NCBI GenBank assembly: GCA_002315735.1 | Contig: DCIA01000013.1 | Span: 87,365-151,364 of the forward strand | Direction: 5' to 3' | Origin: Clostridiales bacterium UBA1738 | GTDB lineage: Bacteria > Bacillota > Clostridia > UBA1381 | Length of the DNA stretch: 64,000 nt | Shown: piece by piece, positions 30,918-38,781 of the stretch | Position numbering within the stretch: the stretch's first letter is position 1 | Layout: each line of letters begins with the position of its first letter | Notes under the pieces: model-generated | The model's database searches: none | What the model was told of the DNA's origin: nothing | Seen by the model: only the letters and a program-made list of their open reading frames with translations | Program-made: the position numbers and the translations under genes

Positions 30918-32462
30918 CTAGTCTAATGTGTAAATATCTTCTAACGGCTCGTCATTAGGTTCAAGTTCCGGAATATTTTCGTCTATTTCCTCGCCGTCAG
31001 GCTCTTTGACTTCGTAATATCCGCCATCCTCACCTAAATCGTCATCTTCTTCGTAGATTTCTTCTTTTTTGTCTTCATTTTTAGAATTCTTGCCTTCATC
31101 TATGCCAGCGTCAGTGTCAAAATCCTCTTTTGGCTTATTCATATTGCCTGCCTTTATAGGCTTTTGAGAATAACTTCCTGTTATCTCGAATTTATCACTG
31201 ATTTCTTCATCATAGCCAAATACTTCACTTATTAGTTTCTTTGTTTCTTTTAAATCACAAACCCAATATGAAGCACCACTTAAAGTCTTACACTCTCCCG
31301 GAAGACTGTAACTATGCACGTTCTCGCTTGATAATTTCTTTACATATCTTATATATTTTGTCACATCTCCCATAGAAATATTTGTCTTTATTTCCTTTGA
31401 AAGTTGTGTATAAATACCCGGAAGTTTTAAGATAATAGTCGCATTTACCTTTTGGTCAATTACTGCTTTTATAAAGTCTTGTTGTCTTTTTACTCTGTCT
31501 GTATCGCTTCCCGTTCCTACATGGTAATTACTCTTTCTGTAACGCAAAAATTGTTGCACTTGATTACCCTTTAACTTTTGTAAGCCCGGCTTTAAATGAA
31601 TTGAAAGATTTTGATATGGGTCATCATAATTCATTCCCCTACCCTTTCCCTCAATATCAGGAACATCGAATTCCACAGGGCCTAAAATATCAAAAAGGTG
31701 GTCAATTGACAAGAATGAAAATTCAACATAATAATTTATCGGTATTCCCGTAAGAGCAGTAACCGCCTCAGAAGTTGCATATGCTCCTAATATTTCACCA
31801 TCTTTGTCAGACGGCATCGCATGGATACCATTTATCTTTTTGAAGACTTTTTTATTTGTTATGTATGTTTTTGTATCTCTTGGTATTGACAAAAGGTTTA
31901 CTGTTCCCTCATTTACATCATATGATGCAACCATTATAGCATCAGTTCTAAGACCACTTTCATCTACGCCCATCATAAGAACATTAATTTTTCCATTTTC
32001 AAGTGGTGCTAAAATATCGTCATCATCAAAGATGTTGCAACCCATTCCAACTGCTAATATAACAACGATAGCAATAAGCATAGTTGTGAAGATTTTTTTT
32101 ACACCATTCTTTTTCTTAACCTTCTTTTTTGATGTAGTGGTTGTTTTTTTAGGGCTTGGTGACGGAATTCTGCCTTCTTTTTTATCATTTTGAATTTCAT
32201 CAATTATCTTATCATATGCCCCGGTGTTTCCACTATCTGCATTATCATATACAATTAATTTTTCAAAATCCTCAAACTTATTATTCTTTTTAAAATCGTT
32301 TTCTTCTTCAACTTCTAAAACTTCTTCTGTTTCTTCTGCAATTTCAGTTTTTGCAGCTTCTTCTTCATCTTCTTTAACTATATCTTCAATACCATTGTAT
32401 TGTTCTTCTATTTTTCTTTTTTCAAGTTCTTTTTGCTTACTCTTCGGTCTTGCACGTTTCAC
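30918..32462 (-). CDS. LytR-CpsA-Psr (LCP) family protein 1
   Basis: 514 residues. A long charged cytoplasmic N-terminus (~1-115, Lys/Glu-rich), one membrane helix (~120-142, FTTMLIAIVVILAVGMGC), then the LCP domain: KINVLMMGVDESGLRTDAIM, NLLSIPRDTKTYI, HLKPGLQKLKGNQVQQFLRY and the Arg pair in DTDRVKRQQDF. The C-terminal ~90 residues are acidic and low complexity (EDKKEEIYEEDDDLGEDGG). LCP enzymes ligate undecaprenyl-linked wall polymers to peptidoglycan outside the membrane. Twelve bases separate it from a second LCP gene. Confidence 0.92.
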   Translation of the reverse strand: MKRARPKSKQKELEKRKIEEQYNGIEDIVKEDEEEAAKTEIAEETEEVLEVEEENDFKKNNKFEDFEKLIVYDNADSGNTGAYDKIIDEIQNDKKEGRIPSPSPKKTTTTSKKKVKKKNGVKKIFTTMLIAIVVILAVGMGCNIFDDDDILAPLENGKINVLMMGVDESGLRTDAIMVASYDVNEGTVNLLSIPRDTKTYITNKKVFKKINGIHAMPSDKDGEILGAYATSEAVTALTGIPINYYVEFSFLSIDHLFDILGPVEFDVPDIEGKGRGMNYDDPYQNLSIHLKPGLQKLKGNQVQQFLRYRKSNYHVGTGSDTDRVKRQQDFIKAVIDQKVNATIILKLPGIYTQLSKEIKTNISMGDVTKYIRYVKKLSSENVHSYSLPGECKTLSGASYWVCDLKETKKLISEVFGYDEEISDKFEITGSYSQKPIKAGNMNKPKEDFDTDAGIDEGKNSKNEDKKEEIYEEDDDLGEDGGYYEVKEPDGEEIDENIPELEPNDEPLEDIYTLD

Positions 32463-32474
32463 CTACTCTACCTC

Positions 32475-33704
32475 CTACTCCTCTTCATCATCTGTTGGAT
32501 TAGCCTTAGGGCGTTTTATTCCCGTTGATTCGTTTTCATTCGCTTTCGGTCGGTTCACTTCATCAGTTTTGGTTTCTGTGTCTGTTTTAGGTTTTACAGT
32601 ATTTTCTGTTTTTTCTTGCTTGGTTTCAGATTTAGTTTCTGTCTTGGTTGTTGTCTTTGTAGTCGTCTGCGTTTTTTGGTCATCAGTATTTTCTGTCTCT
32701 TTTTTGGTTTCTGTCGTCTTTACAATCTTTTTATCCTTTGAAATACTTGTGCCATCTTCTGAATGAATGGTGATTTTAGATGCATCATAGCCAAAAGTAT
32801 CTTCTATTAAAGTTGCTAGTTCTGTCATATTAGCAACCCAATATGAAGCGCCGTAACTTTCGCTGTCCGCTACACCGGGAATTGAATACATACTAATATT
32901 TTCAGCAGTTAAGTCGGAAAGATTAACCGCATATTTTGCAACATTTCCCACTGTAAAGTTTGTTTTTATATCCTTTTGCAAAACCTTAAATAGTTTTGGC
33001 ACATCTGCTATAATTTTTGGAGTAAGTTTTTGTTTTGCAATCTCCCTTAAAAAATTTTGTTGAACTTTTACTCTGTCAATATCTCCCATAGGGTACTTTC
33101 TAAATCTGACAAGTTGCTCTGCTTTATCTCCGTCTAAGTGCTGTTGTCCCTTTGTAAGATGAATATATAAATCTTGATATGGGTCTTCATAATTCATATT
33201 TTGCGGAACATCATAGTCAACACCACCCAACGCGTCTATTGTGTCACGAAAAGCCTCGCAGGTAAATTCTACATAATAGTTTATAGGGATACCGGTTAGT
33301 CTTGATACCGCTTCAATAGTGCCATTTACACCATTTTTTTTGCCATTTTTAGAAACTGCATAAGCACAATTTATTTTTTGATATCTTCCGCCGACATACA
33401 TTCTTGTATCTCTTGGGATAGATAAAATGTTTACTTTATCCTCGTCCAAATCATAGGACGCAACCATAATTGTATCCGTTCTTGTTTGGTCGTGGTCCAA
33501 ACCTATAACCAAAACATTGATTTTTCCTGTTTCTTTATCCGGTTTTACAAATTCTATCTCTTGATTTTGATTGTTTTCAATCGAAAAAAGACCGCCCATA
33601 CCCATAATAGCAAAAAATGCAACTATAAAAACAAGCAGTGAACTAAAAAATACGGCAATTCTTTTGCCTCTATTAGATTTTTTCTTTCTTCTTTTACGTC
33701 TCAA
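32475..33704 (-). CDS. LytR-CpsA-Psr (LCP) family protein 2
   Basis: 409 residues. A short basic N-terminus (MRRKRRKKKSNRGKRIAV), one membrane helix, and an LCP domain: KINVLVIGLDHDQTRTDTIM, NILSIPRDTRMYVGGRYQKI, DGDKAEQLVRFRKYPMGDID, RVKVQQNF. The last ~85 residues are a Thr/Lys/Glu-rich repeat tail (repeated TK/TE units), probably wall-spanning. It is the first gene of the LCP pair; the domain is about 45% like its neighbour by eye, indicating tandem duplication. Confidence 0.92.
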   Translation of the reverse strand: MRRKRRKKKSNRGKRIAVFFSSLLVFIVAFFAIMGMGGLFSIENNQNQEIEFVKPDKETGKINVLVIGLDHDQTRTDTIMVASYDLDEDKVNILSIPRDTRMYVGGRYQKINCAYAVSKNGKKNGVNGTIEAVSRLTGIPINYYVEFTCEAFRDTIDALGGVDYDVPQNMNYEDPYQDLYIHLTKGQQHLDGDKAEQLVRFRKYPMGDIDRVKVQQNFLREIAKQKLTPKIIADVPKLFKVLQKDIKTNFTVGNVAKYAVNLSDLTAENISMYSIPGVADSESYGASYWVANMTELATLIEDTFGYDASKITIHSEDGTSISKDKKIVKTTETKKETENTDDQKTQTTTKTTTKTETKSETKQEKTENTVKPKTDTETKTDEVNRPKANENESTGIKRPKANPTDDEEE

Positions 33705-33787
33705 AAAACTATACCTCTATATAAATTTGTCAAAAATAATTATACCTTAATATTTAATTTATGTCAATATTATATCTCTCTATTATC

Positions 33788-33816
33788 TTGCATTTTTTTG
33801 AAAAAAATATTATAAT
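33788..33816 (+). promoter_or_regulatory. Sigma-A promoter of the NusG-II/Gx operon
   Basis: TTGCAT (33788-33793), 17 bases, TATAAT (33811-33816). Divergent from the LCP genes. Transcription should start near 33823, directly before a strong hairpin. Confidence 0.7.
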
Positions 33817-33825
33817 ATACAAAAG

Positions 33826-33983
33826 AAAAGTTGCGTTGTGCGGACGCAACTTTTCCATAAAAATATTAAGGGGAAGGTATTTTGTAAGTTTTATCAACTT
33901 ACACGCTGATAGTAACACACCTTTATGTATTTCGTATGAACTAATTGTGAAAAAATTATGAATTTTTAAGAAAGGAATAATTT
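33826..33983 (+). promoter_or_regulatory. Structured 5' leader, type unknown
   Basis: Elements in order: AAAAGTTGCGT/ACGCAACTTTT hairpin (33826-33854), a purine-rich AAGGGGAAGGT, a GTAAGTT/AACTTAC hairpin (33886-33904) and an ACCTT that can pair with AAGGT, then the ribosome-binding site. About 160 untranslated bases with nested pairing. No U-tract ends it, and it matches no riboswitch class I recognise. Confidence 0.4.
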
Positions 33984-34331
33984 ATGAAAAAAAATGACAT
34001 ATTTTTTGCATGTATAATTCTGCTCATAAGTTTTATATCTTTTTTTTTAATAAGCGTTTTTACAAAAAGCGGCGATACTGTAAAAATCACTGTTGACGGG
34101 AAAATTTATGCAGAACTTCCGCTTTTGACCGATTGCGAATTTCCTATTGAAAATTCTAACACCATTGTAATTGAAAACGGCGAAGTTTATATGAAGTCAG
34201 CAACCTGCAAGGATAAATTATGTATGCATATGGGAAAAATCAAGGATAGTTCAAAAAAAATAATCTGTCTTCCAAGCAAAGTGATTGTAGAGGTAACAAA
34301 AAAATCCGATATAGATATGGTGGTGAAATAA
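33984..34331 (+). CDS. NusG domain II-containing membrane-anchored protein
   Basis: 115 residues: one N-terminal membrane helix (~5-27), then the NusG_II beta domain (TVKITVDGKIYAELPLLTDC, TIVIENGEVYMKSATCKDKL, CMHMGKIKDSSKKIICLPSK). The CxxxxCxH motif is typical. It is not a transcription factor; such proteins are extracytoplasmic. The stop codon overlaps the start of the next gene (ATAATGA). The NusG_II plus Gx-transporter pair recurs in Firmicutes beside quinone, flavin-transfer or extracellular-electron-transfer genes; no such neighbours are seen here. Confidence 0.82.
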   Translation: MKKNDIFFACIILLISFISFFLISVFTKSGDTVKITVDGKIYAELPLLTDCEFPIENSNTIVIENGEVYMKSATCKDKLCMHMGKIKDSSKKIICLPSKVIVEVTKKSDIDMVVK

Positions 34332-34816
34332 TGAAATCAGTAAAAATTGCATATATTGGAGTATTGTCTGCTCTTGCGATAATTTTTGGATATATAGAAA
34401 GTCTATTTCCTATTCCTATCGCAATTCCGGGAATAAAACTTGGTATTTCAAATATTGTAATACTCTTTACATTAATCAAACTGGACAGAAAAGATGCGTT
34501 TTTTATAATGCTTATAAAAGTTTTTGTGACTTCACTGCTATTTTCAGGGTTTAATACCTTTATTTATTCCCTTTTAGGTGGAATTTTTAGTATTTTATCA
34601 ATGAGCATTGCCTTTCGCTTTAAATTCAGCAATATTGGTGCAAGTATGGTTGGTGGGGTTTTTCATAACATCGGACAAATAGTCGCAGCAACAATTATTC
34701 TGGGTTCAATCTCTACTCTATACTACTTTCCAATCCTTTTATTATCAGGATTAATAGTTGGTTTTTTAATAGGAATAGTGACAAATCTTGTACTTTCAAA
34801 ACTTCAACTAAGTTAA
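34331..34816 (+). CDS. Gx transporter family membrane protein
   Basis: 161 residues, five or six membrane helices; opening AYIGVLSALAIIFGYIESLF, then PIPIAIPGIKLGISNIVILF, GFNTFIYSLLGGIFSILSMS and GGVFHNIGQIVAATIILGS. This is the family often annotated as heptaprenyl diphosphate synthase component I, now viewed as an ECF-like substrate-binding membrane protein. Substrate unknown. Translationally coupled to the NusG_II gene. Confidence 0.82.
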   Translation: MKSVKIAYIGVLSALAIIFGYIESLFPIPIAIPGIKLGISNIVILFTLIKLDRKDAFFIMLIKVFVTSLLFSGFNTFIYSLLGGIFSILSMSIAFRFKFSNIGASMVGGVFHNIGQIVAATIILGSISTLYYFPILLLSGLIVGFLIGIVTNLVLSKLQLS

Positions 34817-34906
34817 TTTGTTAACAATTTATTTACATATTATACATATAGATACAATATTTATCTGTTAAAGTATAAAGTATCAAAATTCAAGGAGGAC
34901 ATATAA

Positions 34907-36772
34907 TTGAAAAAATTAATGCACATTGATAAGGATAAGTTAAAGGAATCCTTAAATCCAAAAAACCTTAAAAATATTAATAAAGACACGCTAAAAACTT
35001 TTTTTAAGCCAACCAAGAAAAAGGTTTTTATTTGGATAGCTATTATTATAGTTTTGCTAATTATTTTTAACTCTTGCAGCAAGAGCAAAAAGACAATGAA
35101 TCAATTTGCTACAACCGATATAGTTACCCGTGGTGACATTGATGTTACTATCACAGGAAGTGCATCAGTTGAGCCATACGAAAGATACGAAATTATCCCA
35201 AAAGTAAGTGGAGATATTACATATTGTCCTTTTGATGTTGGTGATATGGTTGAAGAAGGCGACCTTTTGTATGGTTTTGACACCTCAAACAGTGATTTGA
35301 CTGTTGAACGCCAAAGAATTTCTTTGGAGCAGAGTAAAAACAGTTACCAAAACGCTCTTGATGATGGCGAAAAATTATACATAAGAGCAAAAAATAATGG
35401 TATTGTATCCGACTTTTCCTTAAAGGTAGGTCAAGAAGTTACATCCGGAATGGCAATAGCAACGGTATCCGATACTAAAAATTTAGAAGTTATGCTTCCA
35501 TTTACATCGACACAGCTTGGCTCAATTCATATTGGTAGCCAAGCAACAATCACAAGTTCAAAACATATGAGTTCTGTCACAGGAACTGTTACTCATATCG
35601 CAACCGGTGGTTATATCGGTTCTGACGGAACTACACTATATAATGTAACAGTTGCTTTCACAAACCCCGGTGCATTTTATTCAGGTATGCAAGTTGGTGG
35701 TTCTGTAAATGGTAATGCAAGCCCCGGTAGCGGTGTTATTGAAAACTGCTCCTTCGCAACTTTAAATGCAGAAGCAAAAGGTACTGTCACAAAAATATAT
35801 CACACAAACGGCGATTATGTAACAAAAGGCACAGTTATCGCAACATTATCAAGCGATGACATAACAAATAAGATTAATGACAGTAATCTTTCATATAGAA
35901 GTGCAAATATTTCAATGCAACAAACAGAAAAAGACCTTGAAGATTATAACATAACTTCCCCAATCAGCGGAACTGTTATTACAAAAAATTCAAAAGCAGG
36001 CGATACAATAGATAAAACAAACTCATCTACCGTAATGATGGTGGTTGCAGATATTTCAAAATTGAAATTCAATCTTTCTATCGACGAATTAGATGTTAGT
36101 AAAGTTTCGGAGGGTCAAGAAGTTTCAATTACATGCGATGCTCTTCCTAACGAACACTTTATCGGTATTATAACAAATGTATCTGTTGAAGGTTCTGCTG
36201 AAAACGGTGTTACAGCATATACAGCAGAAGTTGTAATTGATGAGCCGGGTAACTTACGCCCTAGTATGAATATTGACGCAAGTGTAATTGTCGACTCTGC
36301 AAAGAATGTTTTGAGAGTTCCAACTGAAGATATCAAAACAGTTGCTAACAATAGTTTTGTTTTTGTAAAGGATAATGGCAAAAAATCTGATAAAGATAAA
36401 AAACCTGACAAGAATAAGAATTTTGACAAGGATAAAGACTCCCCATCCGGTAAAATGCCGAGTGGCGACAAAATGCCAAGCGACGACAGTAAAGGCAGCA
36501 ATGGTAACAGGTCAAACGGTATGACGCCGGAAGCACCTGAAGGATATGTTGCAGTTCAAGTCGAAATCGGTCTTGCAAATGAAGATTATACCGAAATTAT
36601 ATCAGGATTATCAGAAGGTCAAGAAATCAACAAAGTCACAACCACATCACAATCCGACATGAGTAGTATGATGAGTGGAATGGGTGGAAATCACGGCGGC
36701 ATGGGTGGCGGTATGAGTGGTGGCCCAAGCGGTGGTCCAAGCGGCGGCCCAAGTGGTGGCGGTATGAGATAA
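34907..36772 (+). CDS. MacA-like periplasmic adaptor subunit (HlyD family)
   Basis: 621 residues from a TTG start at 34907, chosen because AAGGAGGA lies eight bases upstream. One membrane helix (~38-55, ending in Cys), then the adaptor core: TGSASVEPYERYEIIPKVSG, DVGDMVEEGDLLYGFDTSNS, a second lipoyl-like unit (AEAKGTVTKIYHTNGDYVTK) and beta-barrel SVEGSAENGVTAYTAEVVID. Between ~490 and ~535 is a Lys/Asp/Ser-rich insert, and the C-terminus is a Gly/Met/Ser/Pro repeat (GGPSGGPSGG). It pairs with the ABC transporter directly downstream. Confidence 0.88.
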   Translation: MKKLMHIDKDKLKESLNPKNLKNINKDTLKTFFKPTKKKVFIWIAIIIVLLIIFNSCSKSKKTMNQFATTDIVTRGDIDVTITGSASVEPYERYEIIPKVSGDITYCPFDVGDMVEEGDLLYGFDTSNSDLTVERQRISLEQSKNSYQNALDDGEKLYIRAKNNGIVSDFSLKVGQEVTSGMAIATVSDTKNLEVMLPFTSTQLGSIHIGSQATITSSKHMSSVTGTVTHIATGGYIGSDGTTLYNVTVAFTNPGAFYSGMQVGGSVNGNASPGSGVIENCSFATLNAEAKGTVTKIYHTNGDYVTKGTVIATLSSDDITNKINDSNLSYRSANISMQQTEKDLEDYNITSPISGTVITKNSKAGDTIDKTNSSTVMMVVADISKLKFNLSIDELDVSKVSEGQEVSITCDALPNEHFIGIITNVSVEGSAENGVTAYTAEVVIDEPGNLRPSMNIDASVIVDSAKNVLRVPTEDIKTVANNSFVFVKDNGKKSDKDKKPDKNKNFDKDKDSPSGKMPSGDKMPSDDSKGSNGNRSNGMTPEAPEGYVAVQVEIGLANEDYTEIISGLSEGQEINKVTTTSQSDMSSMMSGMGGNHGGMGGGMSGGPSGGPSGGPSGGGMR

Positions 36773-36785
36773 TAGGAGATTTTCC

Positions 36786-37568
36786 ATGATAGTATTAGAA
36801 AATATAACAAAGATATATAAAATGGGAGATACCGAAGTGCATGCACTGGACGGAGTTTCATTGCACATAAAACCACACGAATTTGTATCGATTATCGGGC
36901 CTTCGGGTTCAGGAAAATCAACTCTTATGAATATGATAGGATGCCTTGATGTACCAACAGGCGGAAGATATTGGATTGACGGCGTTGAGGGTAGTAAAAT
37001 GACCGACAATCAGCTTGCAGACCTTAGAAACCAAAAACTCGGATTTATCTTCCAACAGTATAACCTACTTTCAAAGCTTTCTGCTTTGGAAAATGTGGAA
37101 CTTCCTCTTATTTATAGAGGCATTTCGTCAGAAGAGCGAGAGAAAATAGCATTAGAAGCGCTTGACAAGGTCGGTTTAAAAGATAAAGCCCACCATAAGC
37201 CAACCGAACTTTCAGGTGGTCAACAGCAAAGAGTGTCTGTTGCAAGAGCATTATGCGGGAAACCTTCCCTTATTCTTGCTGACGAGCCAACAGGCGCACT
37301 TGATTCAAAGTCAGGTGTTGAAATTATGCAAATGATACACGACCTTCATAAAGAAGGAAATACCATAGTCTTAATCACTCACGACCTAAACATAGCAAAA
37401 CAAGCCGAAAGAATCATCACAATTCGTGATGGAAAAATTACGAGTGATATTGATAACAAAAATGATATGGCAGATGCCACAAATGTCAAAGGTTCGGATA
37501 TTGGAGATAAGGAAAACGGAAAAACTGCCGACCTTGATTTTGACATAAAGGAGGATGAGAAGATATGA
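36786..37568 (+). CDS. MacB-type ABC transporter ATP-binding protein
   Basis: 260 residues. Walker A GPSGSGKSTLMN (~38-49), Q-loop, signature LSGGQQQRVSVARAL, Walker B LILADEPTGALD and switch His (LITHDLNIA) are all intact. The LolD/MacB subfamily signature is clear (LGFIFQQYNLLSKLSALENV). A ~45-residue Asp/Lys-rich tail follows the domain. Overlaps the permease start by four bases. Confidence 0.93.
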   Translation: MIVLENITKIYKMGDTEVHALDGVSLHIKPHEFVSIIGPSGSGKSTLMNMIGCLDVPTGGRYWIDGVEGSKMTDNQLADLRNQKLGFIFQQYNLLSKLSALENVELPLIYRGISSEEREKIALEALDKVGLKDKAHHKPTELSGGQQQRVSVARALCGKPSLILADEPTGALDSKSGVEIMQMIHDLHKEGNTIVLITHDLNIAKQAERIITIRDGKITSDIDNKNDMADATNVKGSDIGDKENGKTADLDFDIKEDEKI

Positions 37569-38758
37569 AACTTTCAATGCTTAATCAATCCTTTAAAATG
37601 TCACTAAAAAGTATTCTTGGAAACAAAGGTCGTTCTGCTCTTACAATGCTTGGTATTATTATCGGCGTTTCATCGGTAATTATCCTAACCGGTATAGGCA
37701 ATGCAGCAACAAATTCCATCACCGATTCACTTTCCAGCATTGGAACAAGGCTTATCACCGTTTCAATGTCCCGTGGCGGTTGGGGCGGTTCAACAAGAGC
37801 AATCAGCCTTGACGATATGGAAAAATTTTTGGACAAAAACACCGATTTAGTTTCATCTATGTCCCCTGTAATAAGCAGTATGGCACTTTTGAAGTGTGGT
37901 AATGAGAACACCACTACAACATTATCTGCGTATTCTTCAAACTATGCTGAAATACGAGATACAAATGTAGAAACAGGAAGATTTATTTCCGACTATGATG
38001 TAAACAATAGAGCGTATGTTTGTATTGTCGGCTCTTATATTGTCAACGAATACTTTGGTGGAGTAAGCCCCATCGGGAATACAATAAAACTAAACGGAAC
38101 TCAATTTAAAATTATCGGAACTTTTAAAGAGCAAGGCGACTCTACCGAAAATTCTGCCGATAATGCCGTTACTATTCCATATACTACAGCAATGAGATTT
38201 TTAAAAAACAAAAACATATCAAAATTCTATTTTAACGCAACATCAGAGGAAACGGTAGATATGGCAGTTAGCAGATTAAAATCCTACATAACGAGCAAAC
38301 TTGGAACTGATAGTGGTTTTTCCGTTGCAAGTGTTTCGGAAATGCTTGATACTGTAAACGAAATTATGGGTACACTAACTGCTATGCTTGCTGGTATCGC
38401 AGGAATTTCTCTTGTCGTAGGTGGTATAGGAATTATGAATATTATGACCGTATCGGTAAGTGAGCGTACAAGAGAAATCGGCATACGAAAAGCAATTGGT
38501 GCAAGAACAACCGATATACTTATGCAATTTTTGATAGAATCGGTGATACTAAGTGCAATAGGTGGAGTTATCGGCATACTCTTTGGAACTCTGGTCGGGC
38601 AAATTGCATGCAAAATTATGAATTTATCATACGCAGCTAAAACAAGTATGGTTCTACTTTCATTTAGTTTCTCACTATTTATCGGAGTGTTCTTTGGATT
38701 AGCACCTGCAAAAAAAGCAGCAAAACTTCACCCTATCGACGCATTGCGTTCGGAATAA
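37565..38758 (+). CDS. MacB-type ABC transporter permease (FtsX fold)
   Basis: 397 residues: N-terminal membrane helix (~19-42), a ~220-residue extracytoplasmic MacB core (NTDLVSSMSPVISSMALLKC, FISDYDVNNRAYVCIVGSYI), and three C-terminal helices of the FtsX domain (IGIMNIMTVSVSERTREIGI, RKAIGARTTDILMQFLIESV). With the ATPase and adaptor it forms a three-gene mechanotransmission-type exporter, likely for a peptide, antibiotic or lipid-like substrate. Confidence 0.92.
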   Translation: MKLSMLNQSFKMSLKSILGNKGRSALTMLGIIIGVSSVIILTGIGNAATNSITDSLSSIGTRLITVSMSRGGWGGSTRAISLDDMEKFLDKNTDLVSSMSPVISSMALLKCGNENTTTTLSAYSSNYAEIRDTNVETGRFISDYDVNNRAYVCIVGSYIVNEYFGGVSPIGNTIKLNGTQFKIIGTFKEQGDSTENSADNAVTIPYTTAMRFLKNKNISKFYFNATSEETVDMAVSRLKSYITSKLGTDSGFSVASVSEMLDTVNEIMGTLTAMLAGIAGISLVVGGIGIMNIMTVSVSERTREIGIRKAIGARTTDILMQFLIESVILSAIGGVIGILFGTLVGQIACKIMNLSYAAKTSMVLLSFSFSLFIGVFFGLAPAKKAAKLHPIDALRSE

Positions 38759-38781
38759 TTTTGAAAGGAACAAAAACAGCA

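Noticed and set aside
33984..34816. Extracellular electron transfer locus
   Set aside because: NusG_II and Gx genes are compatible, but no ApbE/FmnB, Ndh2 or quinone genes are present.
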